Positions 8,091 through 17,113 of a DNA stretch of 44,031 bases are shown here, piece by piece; the stretch's first letter is position 1, and every line of letters begins with the position of its first letter. The notes beneath the pieces were generated by a model, which was not told the DNA's origin, did no database searches, and saw only the letters and a list, made by a program, of their open reading frames with translations. The position numbers and the translations under genes are program-made. Where the stretch lies: contig CADEER010000026.1 in assembly GCA_902826395.1 (NCBI GenBank), forward strand, positions 1 to 44,031. Reading direction: 5' to 3'. Source of the DNA: an uncultured bacterium (GTDB taxonomy: Bacteria > Desulfobacterota > Binatia > HRBIN30 > CADEER01).

Positions 8091-9716
8091 TTACTGAAGC
8101 GGTAAATAGATGAAGTCGCTCTGCGGCCGGCGACCCTGAAAATGCACGTTTCTCGCCGCAGAACTTACAAGATTCTCGGTGCTTATAAAGCTGCAGCGCG
8201 GGAACTCCCAGATCGGCCCCGCACACCTGAACTCCTCGGCGATCGCTACTAGCGCATTGCCACGCGCCTTGCCATTTGGTCCCTCACCGACCACGCCACG
8301 CATTCGGGTCTGGCCCGTCAGGGTACCGCCGACGCCAACGCTGAAGATCGACCGCTCAGGGTCGCTGCTACTGGCATCGAGCCCCCACAACGGCGTCTCC
8401 TTGAAGCAGGTGACCTCGCTGCTGGTCGACAACCGCTGCTCGAACTCATTGAACACCAGGAACTGCACGACGGTCTTCGAGTTGTCGATGTTGTCGAAGT
8501 CGATTCCCTCCTCGAAGTCCTGGGTGCAGGGTACCATGGTGATCTCCGTGACCACCCGAACGTCGAGGGTCGTCGGGCTACAGAAGCCGTTTGAACCGAA
8601 GGGTCCGCAGTCCTCTCCCGACAAGGTGCAATCTTGCGTCGTCGCGTCACATTCGTTGACGCAGTCGCCATCATCGCCGCACGGCGTTCCGGTGACCGTA
8701 CATGCCCCCGAGCCGCCGTCGCAGGTATTGTCGATGCAGTCGCTGTCGTTGCCACAGGCGCCGCCGCTGATTGCGCAGACCCCCTCGGGGAGACAGCGGT
8801 TGAGCGCCTGCGGATCGACGGCCCCGTCGAAGTAGTGGTCGAGGATAAGAATGTTCGGACAGCCCTCGTACTCGGCACACGACGTGGGGTTGGTAGCCCG
8901 ACACGCAGCGTCGGCGGGATTCGATCCCGGGTTGGCCCCCGTGGGGCCGCCCATCACTAGCGTCAAGTTGCGATTGTTGGCTCCTTGAATCGCCGGAAAG
9001 CCAATCGGATTGTAGCCCGCGACATCGATGAAATCGCCACCGCGACCAATGTAGCCAATCGTCGCGTGCCCGATCAGATCGTTGCGATCCGTTGGCGCAC
9101 CCGTCTCATCGACGGCGATGCACTTCAACTCGCCAATGAAGGGATCCTCCGGCGAGGGAGGAACCAAGCTGCCTTGATTGGTCTGGCCGGGATTACCTCC
9201 GGGAACTTCGCCATTGAGCGGAAAACAAGGATCGAACGTACAGCGATCACCGGCCCCGCAGTCCTGATTGTCTTCGCACACGGTCGTACCGTCACCGCTG
9301 CAGCGCCCGAGGCGATTGCAGCCCACCCCGGCACCTTGCGACACGAGCCACCCGGTCGGCTGCTCGCGGGTAAGCCGAAAGCGGAAATCGGTTTGTTGCC
9401 ACTGCGGCGGACAGTTCCCCGTGCAGGTTCGCTCAGGAAAGCACGCGCCCGTCCCGTTGTCACAACGCGGCGTCGCATTGACATAAAAGCACAATACGTT
9501 CAGCGGTTGGGATGAGACGTTGCTGATCGTGACGAAAGTGTCGACGCGCCCCTCAGCACCCTCGGTAACGACTAGGATCTTGGGGAACACCAGCATCGCC
9601 GCCGGGTGGTCCGACGTCGTCTCTGCCGACGCGGTTGCCAATGCGGCGAGTAGGGCAGCGAGTAGAAACGCCATCGCTTGGCCGACTCCACGTACCATAT
9701 GCCTCGATCTACTCAT
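8091..9716 (-). CDS. Secreted paralogue B1 with inserted Cys-rich repeats, function unknown
   Basis: 541 residues, the longest of the four paralogues. Signal peptide at about 1-31 (FLLAALLAALATASA). It carries the family landmarks AAMLVFPKIL, DTFVTISNVS, NVLCFYVN, WQQTDFRFRLTREQPTGWL, GELKCIAVDETGAP, NDLIGHATI, VPCTQDF, QFLVFNEFEQRLSTS, DPERSIFSVGVGGTLTGQ and C-terminal SDFIYLP. The extra length comes from Cys-rich insertions of the form C-x-D-(D/N)-x-D-C in the first half and at about residues 315-385; such modules recur in exported proteins of Myxococcota-like and Binatota-like bacteria. Its ATG at 9716 overlaps the A1 stop by four bases (ATGA), indicating translational coupling. A second in-frame ATG at 9698 is possible. 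Function unknown. Confidence 0.8.
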   Translation of the reverse strand: MSRSRHMVRGVGQAMAFLLAALLAALATASAETTSDHPAAMLVFPKILVVTEGAEGRVDTFVTISNVSSQPLNVLCFYVNATPRCDNGTGACFPERTCTGNCPPQWQQTDFRFRLTREQPTGWLVSQGAGVGCNRLGRCSGDGTTVCEDNQDCGAGDRCTFDPCFPLNGEVPGGNPGQTNQGSLVPPSPEDPFIGELKCIAVDETGAPTDRNDLIGHATIGYIGRGGDFIDVAGYNPIGFPAIQGANNRNLTLVMGGPTGANPGSNPADAACRATNPTSCAEYEGCPNILILDHYFDGAVDPQALNRCLPEGVCAISGGACGNDSDCIDNTCDGGSGACTVTGTPCGDDGDCVNECDATTQDCTLSGEDCGPFGSNGFCSPTTLDVRVVTEITMVPCTQDFEEGIDFDNIDNSKTVVQFLVFNEFEQRLSTSSEVTCFKETPLWGLDASSSDPERSIFSVGVGGTLTGQTRMRGVVGEGPNGKARGNALVAIAEEFRCAGPIWEFPRCSFISTENLVSSAARNVHFQGRRPQSDFIYLPLQ

Positions 9717-10840
9717 GGACCGGCCGGAAGCAAGATGACTTCGCCGCGCTCAAAATCACCAACCTCGTGAACATTGTACGCGGCTCGTGCGGTAGCGCCG
9801 CCGGGCATCTCGTGTATCTCCTCAAGGATCGCCGCGACTGAAGAACCGCCGCCACCCGAAGGCACCACTGGACGCACCAGCGTCTGCACCAGCCGGGTCT
9901 GCATCACACGTGCCGTGAAAATCTGGTTGATGTCGTCGAGAAAGAAGCTGCGCCAACACTCGACCGCCGTCGAGGCGGAGAAGAGCTGCTCGAATTCGTT
10001 GAACGCGCGGAACTGCAAGGTAACGCGGGTGAGATCGAGCGAAGCCAACTCGAAGTTTGCCCGACACGGTACGACGGTGAGCTCGGTGTCGACTGTAGAC
10101 GTGGGGCCAAAGATCGGGTTGTCCGCACCAGCTGCAAAGTGTGGAATCCAAAGGCGCTCCGGACACCCCTCGTACTCGCCACCCGTCGGACACTCAGGAC
10201 TTGGCTCGCCACCCAGACAGAGCGTATTGTCGCCGTTGTTGGTGAAGGGCTCGCCAACGATGCCTACGGCGTTGTACTTGCTCGCATCACCATCCCGCGA
10301 GATAAGCGTCGCCTCACCTTTGAGGTGGTTACCACTGATCGGTGCCCCCGACTGGTCGACCTCGATGCAACGCAATTCGCCCTCGAATGGGGTCGGGACC
10401 GGCGGAATCAGCCCCTGCGCCAAGCCCGCACTGTAGCAGTCGTACTGCCTCTCCCCCGTGCGCACGTTGCGAGTACACGGGGGCCCGGTGTTCTGATCCA
10501 AACGCCCCAAGCTTACGCCCCAATGGGTTGGCTGCTGCTTGGTCAGCCAGATGTTGAAATCGATTTCCTGCCACTGTGGCAAACAGGCTCCCGTGCAGGT
10601 GCCAGCCTGGCAGTCACCAATACCCTGACAGACAGGGTAGGAGTTGACGTACAGACAATGCGCATGGACGACGGAATTAGCGGTGTTGCTGATCTGGATG
10701 AACGTATCGCGCGTCCCATCGGCAATGATCTTCGGGAATATGATGATCGAGGCCGGTTGCTCGGAGGTCGTCTTGGCAAACGCCGACGAACCAGCGATTA
10801 CCACCAGGATCACGCAGAACAGCTGCACGGTCCTTGACAT
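9713..10840 (-). CDS. Secreted paralogue A1 of a four-member family, function unknown
   Basis: 375 residues from the ATG at 10840, which gives a compact signal peptide (LFCVILVVIAGSSAFA). An in-frame ATG at 10873 is possible. The longer open frame to 11038 cannot be right because the promoter at 10973-11002 lies inside it. It shares with A2: IIFPKIIADGTRDTFIQIS, HCLYVN, PQWQEIDFNIWLTKQQPTHW, GELRCIEVDQSGAP, NHLKGEATLI, YNAVGIVGEPF, TLCLGGEPSPECP and FNEFEQLFSAS. The C-terminal motif is degenerate (GEVILLP). Probably a disulfide-bonded exported beta-rich protein. First gene of the A1-B1 operon, coupled to B1 by an ATGA overlap. Confidence 0.8.
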   Translation of the reverse strand: MSRTVQLFCVILVVIAGSSAFAKTTSEQPASIIIFPKIIADGTRDTFIQISNTANSVVHAHCLYVNSYPVCQGIGDCQAGTCTGACLPQWQEIDFNIWLTKQQPTHWGVSLGRLDQNTGPPCTRNVRTGERQYDCYSAGLAQGLIPPVPTPFEGELRCIEVDQSGAPISGNHLKGEATLISRDGDASKYNAVGIVGEPFTNNGDNTLCLGGEPSPECPTGGEYEGCPERLWIPHFAAGADNPIFGPTSTVDTELTVVPCRANFELASLDLTRVTLQFRAFNEFEQLFSASTAVECWRSFFLDDINQIFTARVMQTRLVQTLVRPVVPSGGGGSSVAAILEEIHEMPGGATARAAYNVHEVGDFERGEVILLPAGP

Positions 10841-10972
10841 CAGGCGCGCTCGCCCTGCTGCTCCTCTCCTCATCGTGCCATCGCGAGAATCTAGAATCGC
10901 CTCGGCTCCCGCCATCCGCTGTAGGTTGGAGTCCACACGAGCTGGACCGACTCCAAGCCCGGAGTGCCGTAG

Positions 10973-11002
10973 CTTATAGTGAACCGCCCGCAACCGTGTC
11001 AA
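10973..11002 (-). promoter_or_regulatory. Near-consensus sigma70 promoter of the A1-B1 operon
   Basis: On the minus strand a perfect TTGACA (11002-10997), an 18-base spacer and TATAAG (10978-10973). Transcription would start near 10966, so the leader is about 125 bases if translation begins at 10840. The sequence after the -10 resembles that of the A2-B2 promoter. Confidence 0.78.
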
Positions 11003-11092
11003 GGAAAAACGCCCCCACCAAATCCGCCCGACTTCCATGGAAGATGCGCAGGCACAGCCTTTTGCGTCAACCCGGGCGGCCGCGACCGCAAT

Positions 11093-12007
11093 TTACTCGA
11101 CTACGGCGATCCAGTCCGAGTGATTCGGATCCTCGCCGCGCGTTGCTTGCTCGTAAGCTTCCTGGACCGTGCGCGTCAACGGTCCCGGCCGGCCGTTGCC
11201 GACGCGCCGATCGTCGAGCTCTCGCACCGGGGTAATCTCCGCCGCGGTGCCCGTGAAGAAAGCCTCGTCGGCCAAGTACACTTCGTCGCGCGTGAAGAAC
11301 TGCTCGACGACCTGAACCCCTCGCTCCGTAAGCAGCTGAATCACCGTGTCGCGTGTGATGCCCGCCAACGCCGAGGTCAAGGGCGGGGTCTTCACAACTC
11401 CGTTTCGCACGATGAAGAGGTTTTCGCCGCTGCCCTCGGCGACGAAACCCTGGCCGTCGAGCAGCAGGGCCTCGTCGTACCCGGTGCGCCGGGCTTCACT
11501 ACTCGCCAAGATCGAATTCACGTAGTGACCTACTGCCTTCGCCTTGCTCATCAGCGAATTGACGTGGAACCGCTGGTAAGACGAGGTCCGCACCCGGATT
11601 CCGTCCTCGAGCCCCGCGTCCCCCAGGTAGGCTCCCCAAGGCCACGCAGCTATGGCCACTCGAACTTTGTTGGTCCTCGCCGCAAGCCCCATCTCGCCGT
11701 CGCCGATAAACGCGATCGGGCGGACATAACACGCGCGCAAACCATTGGCGCGCACGGTCTCCAAGCATGCCGCGTCGAGCGCATCCGCATCGAACGGAAC
11801 ATCTATACCGAGGATATGTGCGGAGCCCAGCAACCGCTCCGTGTGATCACGTAAGCGAAAGATGGCCGGACCGCGCGAACCGTCGTAGCACCGAATACCC
11901 TCGAAGACTCCCAGTCCGTAGTGCAACGTGTGCGTCAAAACGTGAACGTGCGCTTCGTCCCACGGCACGAACTCGCCGTCGAGCCAGATGAGATCGGATT
12001 TCTGCAT
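11093..12007 (-). CDS. ilvE: Branched-chain amino-acid aminotransferase
   Basis: PLP-dependent fold-type IV aminotransferase that reversibly transaminates leucine, isoleucine and valine with 2-oxoglutarate. 304 residues, normal length. Landmarks are HTLHYGLGVFEGIRCY at about 26-41, the catalytic lysine K157 in SKAKAVGHYVNS, the SEARRTGYDEALLLD segment, EGSGENLFIV and the C-terminal GITRDTVIQLL and EIT-PVRE-LDDR. No strong ribosome-binding site precedes the ATG at 12007. Last gene of a leftward run dprA-topA-trmFO-ilvE, 122 bases after trmFO, so cotranscription is possible but not certain. D-amino-acid transaminase is the main alternative for this fold; residues around the lysine favour IlvE. 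Confidence 0.93.
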   Translation of the reverse strand: MQKSDLIWLDGEFVPWDEAHVHVLTHTLHYGLGVFEGIRCYDGSRGPAIFRLRDHTERLLGSAHILGIDVPFDADALDAACLETVRANGLRACYVRPIAFIGDGEMGLAARTNKVRVAIAAWPWGAYLGDAGLEDGIRVRTSSYQRFHVNSLMSKAKAVGHYVNSILASSEARRTGYDEALLLDGQGFVAEGSGENLFIVRNGVVKTPPLTSALAGITRDTVIQLLTERGVQVVEQFFTRDEVYLADEAFFTGTAAEITPVRELDDRRVGNGRPGPLTRTVQEAYEQATRGEDPNHSDWIAVVE

Positions 12008-12129
12008 CGAAGGCGACAGCTAACGGAGGTCGCCGATGCTGTCAATTCACTTCGGCGCCCGTGCAACGGAGGATGCAGCTCCCCACGCTGCTCGGGGCTG
12101 CGCGAACCTGTGAATCGCCAATCGCGAGA

Positions 12130-13485
12130 CTAAATGTCGGCTACTTTCCCGAGTGTTTCCATCAGGCCATTCTCTTCCATCCAGACAGCGGCATCGCGCT
12201 GTGCACGCTCGCCCATCCGCTGGCGCCGCTCACGACCGCGCCATCGCTTCTGCTCTTGTAGCGGCGGAAAGAGACCGTAGTTGGCGTTCATCGGCTGGAA
12301 CTCACGGCGCGTTTGATCGCTGATATATCCGAGCAACGATCCGAGGGCCGTGGTAGCAGGTGGTACAAGCAGGTCGGTCCCCGCGAGGAGCCGCGCCGCG
12401 TTGATCCCAGCGAGGATGCCGGTGGCGGCCGACTCAACGTAGCCTTCAACACCGACCAACTGCCCCGCTAGAAAGATTCCTTCGCTACCGCGCAACTGAA
12501 GAGTCGGTCGCAGGACCGACGGCGAATTAATGAAGGTGTTGCGGTGCAGGCTCCCCAGGCGCACGAATGAAGCCTGAGCGAGCCCCGGTACCATCCGGAA
12601 GACGCGCCGCTGTTCGTTGTAGGTCATCTTGGTCTGAAAGCCCACCAAGTTGTAGAGCGTCCCCGCCAGGTCGTCCTGGCGCGCCTGTGCGACTGCATAC
12701 GGACGTCGCCCGGTCCGCGGATCGATCAGTCCTACCGGCCGCATCGGGCCAAATGCCAACGTGTCGCGCCCACGCCGCGCCATCTCTTCGATAGGCATGC
12801 AGCCCTCGAAATACACACAACGTTCGAAGTCGCGCGTCGGCACCTTCTCGGCCGCGAGAATCGCGTCAACGAATGCATAGTATTCGCTCTCATCAAATGG
12901 GAAATTGAAGTAGTCGTCGCCACCCTTGTCATAGCGCGACGCGCGGAAAGCGATCGACTGGTCGACGGATTCGGCGGTAATGATCGGCGCAATGGCGTCG
13001 TAAAAGTAGAGATGCTCCCGACCAAATCGGCGCTGCAGGTCGTCCGACAATGCGCGCGATGTCAGCGGCCCGGTGGCAATGACGGCAACTCCATCAGGGA
13101 TCGCGCCGACCTCTTCGCGGACAACCTCAATCGCAGGATGACGGTGAATCGCTTCGGTCACCGCGGCCGCGAATCCCTCGCGGTCGACCGCCAACGCAGC
13201 ACCAGCCGGTACGGAGTGCGCGCCGGCAATTCGCATGATCAGCGAACCGATCTGTCGCATCTCCTCCTTCAGCAAGCCAACCGCGGTATCGAGCGATGCG
13301 TTGCGAAATGAGTTCGAACACACCAATTCGGCCAGATGCTCCGTCTGATGAGCTTCGGTCGGCCGTACCGGCCGCATCTCAAAGAGTTGCACCTCGCAGC
13401 CAGCGTTGGCGGCATGCCAAGCCGCCTCGCAACCTGCCAACCCCCCGCCAACTACCGTCAGGCGGCCACGCGATCTCGTCATCAT
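12130..13485 (-). CDS. trmFO: TrmFO, folate/FAD-dependent tRNA uridine-54 methyltransferase
   Basis: Makes ribothymidine at position 54 of the tRNA T loop using methylenetetrahydrofolate and FADH2. About 451 residues. The N-terminal FAD-binding motif is [16 protein letters not shown], followed by the family-specific [36 protein letters not shown] and the C-terminal [23 protein letters not shown] segments are diagnostic of TrmFO (formerly Gid) and separate it from MnmG. The first ATG is at 13485, followed by another at 13482; a TTG lies directly before. Placement next to topA and dprA matches a gene order also found in Firmicutes and many deltaproteobacteria. Confidence 0.95.
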   Translation of the reverse strand: MMTRSRGRLTVVGGGLAGCEAAWHAANAGCEVQLFEMRPVRPTEAHQTEHLAELVCSNSFRNASLDTAVGLLKEEMRQIGSLIMRIAGAHSVPAGAALAVDREGFAAAVTEAIHRHPAIEVVREEVGAIPDGVAVIATGPLTSRALSDDLQRRFGREHLYFYDAIAPIITAESVDQSIAFRASRYDKGGDDYFNFPFDESEYYAFVDAILAAEKVPTRDFERCVYFEGCMPIEEMARRGRDTLAFGPMRPVGLIDPRTGRRPYAVAQARQDDLAGTLYNLVGFQTKMTYNEQRRVFRMVPGLAQASFVRLGSLHRNTFINSPSVLRPTLQLRGSEGIFLAGQLVGVEGYVESAATGILAGINAARLLAGTDLLVPPATTALGSLLGYISDQTRREFQPMNANYGLFPPLQEQKRWRGRERRQRMGERAQRDAAVWMEENGLMETLGKVADI

Positions 13486-13614
13486 CAAATCCCATTCTGC
13501 GACGCCAAGCCGCGTCGATCAGGCCAAACCACGAATGGAGTCGATCGGCGTCGAGAACAAGGCGCCTGTTTTACTGCCCGTTGAGAGAGGCTCGGTGCCT
13601 AGACGACGGTTGCC

Positions 13615-15906
13615 TCAAACGGCTTCTGCTTCTTCGACCGTTTCCTTGTATTCGCAGCCTTCACTGAGACAGCGCCGCACCGTGCCGAGCCGCTTGGTTG
13701 TTTTCTCCACGACGAAGGGCGCCGCGCAGAGCGGACAAGGGTCCGGCACGGGTCTCTCCCAGGTAGCAAATCTACAATCTGGGTAGCGCCCGCAGGAATA
13801 GAAAATCTTCCCGCCGCGCGACTTCTTCTCGAAGATCTCGCCTTCCTTGCAGTCCGGGCAGGCAACCCCGGTGGGCACGGGACGATTGAGCGAACGGACG
13901 TTCTTGCACTCGGGATATGCAGTGCAACCGAGGAACTTTCCGTACCGCCCAAAGCGCATCTTCATGGCGCTACCGCACTTCTCGCAGACCTCGTCGATCG
14001 CCTCCTCGGCTACCGGAACGATGCTGCCATCCTCGTCGCGCTTGAAGTTGGTGGTCGTCTTGCACTCGGGATACGCGGAGCAGCCGAGGAACTCGCCCGC
14101 TCTACCCCACTTCACGACCATCGGCGACTTGCACTTCGGGCACTCGATGTCGGTTGGCTGCCCCTCGCGCTTGACATCGCGCATGTGTTGACCAGCCTTG
14201 GCGAGATCCTGAGAAAAGGGGCCGTAGAAGCTGCGCAACGCATCCAGCCAGGGCTGTTTGCCCTCCTCGATGGCGTCGAGCGTGTTCTCCATACTGGCCG
14301 TGAACTCGACATTCATCAGATCAGGGAACGCCTCGGTGAGAAGATCGGAGACCAAGAACCCTAGCTCGGTAGCGTGTAGGCGCTTGTTCTCCTCGGACAC
14401 ATACTCCTTGGAAATGATCGTCGACATAATCGACGCGTAGGTCGACGGGCGGCCAATACCCAACTCTTCCAGTTCCTTGATCAGCGTAGCCTGACTATAG
14501 CGAGGGGGCGGCTGGGTGAAGTGCTGCTCCGGTTGTAGCTCGAGGAGCTTCAGAACTTCGTTCTCGCTCAGCGGCGGCAGCTTGCGATCCTTGTCGTCGT
14601 CGGCCGCTTTCTCGTCGTCGACACCCTCCGTGTACACGCGGATGAAGCCATCGAACTTCATGATCTGGCCCGTGGCACGGAACATCATGTCGCCGGCCTC
14701 GATATCCACCGATGTCTGGTCGAAAACGGCCGGAGTCATCTGACTGGCGACGAACCGGTTCCAGATCAGTGAGTACACTGCGATCTCTTCCTTGCTCAAA
14801 AAACCTTGCACGCTGTCCGGCGGGCGCTCGAGGGACGTCGGGCGAATTGCCTCGTGCGCATCCTGCGCGCCCTTCTTCGTCTTATAGGCGACCGGCTCAG
14901 GGGGAACGTAGTCCTTGCCGAAGCGCTCATCGATGAAAGCGCGTACCCCCTCAATGGCTTCCGGCGAGATACGGACCGAGTCCGTCCGCATGTAAGTGAT
15001 CAGACCCACCGGCCCTTCAGCACCAAGTTCGATCCCCTCATAAAGCCGCTGGGCGATCCGCATCGTACGCGACGGCGTGTATCCCAGCTTGCGCGACGCC
15101 TCCTGCTGAAGGCGCGAGGTGATGAACGGCGGGGTCGGGAAACGACGGCGCTCCTTGCGGTCGACCTTGGTTACCTTGAACTGACGTTCGCGTAGCTTCT
15201 CGACAATTCCCTGCGCCGAGGCCTGGTCTTCGATGCGCAACTTCTCCGGATCCAGCTTGTGGTCGCCGATCTTGAGGAGCCTCGCCGCAAACGGCGGTGG
15301 ACTACCCCCCTCAAGCTGAGCGGTGATCGACCAGTACTCCTTCTTCTGAAAGGCCCGGATCTCACGCTCGCGATCGCAGACGATCTTGACGGCAACCGAC
15401 TGAACTCGCCCGGCGGAGAGACCGCGCCGAACCTTGTCCCAAAGCAGGGGACTGATCTGATACCCCACCAATCGGTCGAGGATTCGGCGAGTCTGCTGCG
15501 CTTCGAAGCGGTTCTGATCGATCTCGGTGGGGTGCTGAATCGCCTCCTGCACCGCCTTTTTGGTGATTTCGTTGAACAGCACCCTCTTGATCTTGGTGCC
15601 CTTGTCGCCGTTCAGCTTATGGGCGATGTGCCAGGCGATGGCCTCTCCCTCGCGATCCGGATCTGGCGCCAAGTAGATGTTTTCCTTACCCTTCGCCGCC
15701 TTCTTGAGCTCTGCAATCACCTTCGACTTACCGCGGATGACGGTGTACTCGGGGGCGAAATCGTTTTCGATGTCGACGCCGAGCTTGCTCTTCGGAAGGT
15801 CGATCACGTGCCCCACGGACGCCTTTACCGTGTAATTGCGGCCGAGGTACTTGCTCAGCGTCTTCGCCTTCGCTGGCGATTCGACGATTACCAGGTTCTT
15901 CGCCAT
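13615..15906 (-). CDS. topA: DNA topoisomerase I (type IA) with four C-terminal zinc ribbons
   Basis: Relaxes negatively supercoiled DNA through a transient 5'-phosphotyrosine. 763 residues. TOPRIM domain at about 3-120, starting KNLVIVESPAKAKTLSKYL, with the metal-binding DPDREGEAIAWH at 82-93. The catalytic tyrosine is Y305 in LITYMRTDSVRIS. The C-terminal 170 residues hold four zinc-ribbon units, beginning ECPKCKSPM, EVCEKCGSAM, ACPDCKEGE and DPCPLCAAP; the first two keep the F-L-G-C-x-A-Y-P-E-C-K half. The ATG at 15906 is the only sensible start. It lies 12 bases after dprA, so the two are cotranscribed. Confidence 0.97.
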   Translation of the reverse strand: MAKNLVIVESPAKAKTLSKYLGRNYTVKASVGHVIDLPKSKLGVDIENDFAPEYTVIRGKSKVIAELKKAAKGKENIYLAPDPDREGEAIAWHIAHKLNGDKGTKIKRVLFNEITKKAVQEAIQHPTEIDQNRFEAQQTRRILDRLVGYQISPLLWDKVRRGLSAGRVQSVAVKIVCDREREIRAFQKKEYWSITAQLEGGSPPPFAARLLKIGDHKLDPEKLRIEDQASAQGIVEKLRERQFKVTKVDRKERRRFPTPPFITSRLQQEASRKLGYTPSRTMRIAQRLYEGIELGAEGPVGLITYMRTDSVRISPEAIEGVRAFIDERFGKDYVPPEPVAYKTKKGAQDAHEAIRPTSLERPPDSVQGFLSKEEIAVYSLIWNRFVASQMTPAVFDQTSVDIEAGDMMFRATGQIMKFDGFIRVYTEGVDDEKAADDDKDRKLPPLSENEVLKLLELQPEQHFTQPPPRYSQATLIKELEELGIGRPSTYASIMSTIISKEYVSEENKRLHATELGFLVSDLLTEAFPDLMNVEFTASMENTLDAIEEGKQPWLDALRSFYGPFSQDLAKAGQHMRDVKREGQPTDIECPKCKSPMVVKWGRAGEFLGCSAYPECKTTTNFKRDEDGSIVPVAEEAIDEVCEKCGSAMKMRFGRYGKFLGCTAYPECKNVRSLNRPVPTGVACPDCKEGEIFEKKSRGGKIFYSCGRYPDCRFATWERPVPDPCPLCAAPFVVEKTTKRLGTVRRCLSEGCEYKETVEEAEAV

Positions 15907-15918
15907 TTCAGGATCCGC

Positions 15919-17055
15919 CTATTCCGATTCGCGTCGCAGTCGAGCCCGTTCGCCCCGGAGCGCTCGGTCTCCGAGCGCATAGCACTTCCCCGGCAACTGT
16001 CGAGCCAGCCCCTTGAGCTCGAGGCCCAAGAGAACCTCCGTCACCTTCCCGAGTCCAAGCCCACTCCGTTCGATGACATCGTCGAGCCCCAGGCCGATTT
16101 CTCCAAGACATCCAAGAACGGCACTCTCATCATTGCTAACCTCCACCGGCAGGTCGGCCTTCCGCATCAGACTGGGGGCAATCTCTATTAAAACATCGTT
16201 CGCGGTTTCCGCCAGGACCGCCCCTTCCCGGAGGAGCTTATGGGGGCCACGGCTGCGCAATCCCACCTGACCCGGGACGGCAAACACCTCCCGCCCCTGT
16301 TCCATTGCCATCCGCGCCGTAATCAACGAGCCACTTCGTTCGGCCGCCTCCACCACGATGGTACCCAGGCTCAGCCCACTGATGATTCGGTTGCGACTGG
16401 GGAAATTCTCGGCATCGGGCTGGGTTCCCATTGGCAGCTCCGACACGATTGCCCCGCTCTTGGCGGCTCGAAACATCAGGTGATGATGCTCACTGGGGTA
16501 AATCACGTCAATCCCGCATCCTAGAACAGCGATTGTTTTCCCACCGGCTCGCAATGCTGCCCAATGGGCCTCCGCGTCGACGCCCCGTGCCATACCACTT
16601 ACGATTGTCACCCCACGCTCCACTAACCCAGCGGACAGGTCCCGCGCCATGCGCCGTCCGTACGACGATGGATCCCGCGAACCCACCACGGCAATTGCAC
16701 GGCGCGATGTGCTGACCGCATCCTCGATGTGACCGCGGACGTACAGGAACAACGGCGGATCGTGAATTTGTCGGAGGATGTCGGGGTAGGCTTCGTCCTG
16801 CCAGGTGGCTAGGCGGCCCTCGGCACGATCGAGTCGCCTCAGTTGATCCTCGACACCTGGCCAGCCGTCGAAACGGGAGACGGCACGAGCCACAGATGGG
16901 CGGAGGCCCGCGCATTCCAACCTCTGGGATCCAGCTTCGAACACCGCCCGGGGGCTTCCGAACGTCTGGATCAGGCCAAGTCCGACGATATTGCCGATGC
17001 CCTTCACGGATCGAAGCGCGATCCACCAGCGCCAATCCCCTTGATCTTCACTCAT
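15919..17055 (-). CDS. dprA: DNA-processing protein DprA
   Basis: Binds incoming single-stranded DNA and loads RecA during natural transformation; also widespread in bacteria not known to transform. 378 residues. An N-terminal helix-hairpin-helix-like region (VKGIGNIVGLGLIQTFGS) precedes the Rossmann-type DprA core: AVVGSRDPSSYGRRMA, SGMARGVDAEAHWAAL, GCGIDVIYPSEH, FPSRNRIISGLS and VVEAAERSGSLITA. A C-terminal winged-helix domain (about 315-360) is present, as in the longer DprA proteins. Divergent from comM across 58 AT-rich bases, and 12 bases upstream of topA. Confidence 0.95.
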   Translation of the reverse strand: MSEDQGDWRWWIALRSVKGIGNIVGLGLIQTFGSPRAVFEAGSQRLECAGLRPSVARAVSRFDGWPGVEDQLRRLDRAEGRLATWQDEAYPDILRQIHDPPLFLYVRGHIEDAVSTSRRAIAVVGSRDPSSYGRRMARDLSAGLVERGVTIVSGMARGVDAEAHWAALRAGGKTIAVLGCGIDVIYPSEHHHLMFRAAKSGAIVSELPMGTQPDAENFPSRNRIISGLSLGTIVVEAAERSGSLITARMAMEQGREVFAVPGQVGLRSRGPHKLLREGAVLAETANDVLIEIAPSLMRKADLPVEVSNDESAVLGCLGEIGLGLDDVIERSGLGLGKVTEVLLGLELKGLARQLPGKCYALGDRALRGERARLRRESE

Positions 17056-17113
17056 AATGCAGACACTATTGCTAGTTTATTATGATACTTTCAAATCAAA
17101 CCAATGAGAAGCC
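17056..17113. promoter_or_regulatory. AT-rich divergent promoter region between dprA and comM
   Basis: A distinctly AT-rich island in GC-rich surroundings. TATGAT (17081-17086, plus) can serve comM and CATAAT (17084-17079, minus) can serve dprA; the two -10 candidates overlap. No good -35 matches the standard spacing on either strand, so an activator may be needed. Confidence 0.35.

Noticed and set aside
10841-11038. 66-codon N-terminal extension of secreted paralogue A1
   Set aside because: A near-consensus promoter lies within it and the extension would bury the signal peptide.
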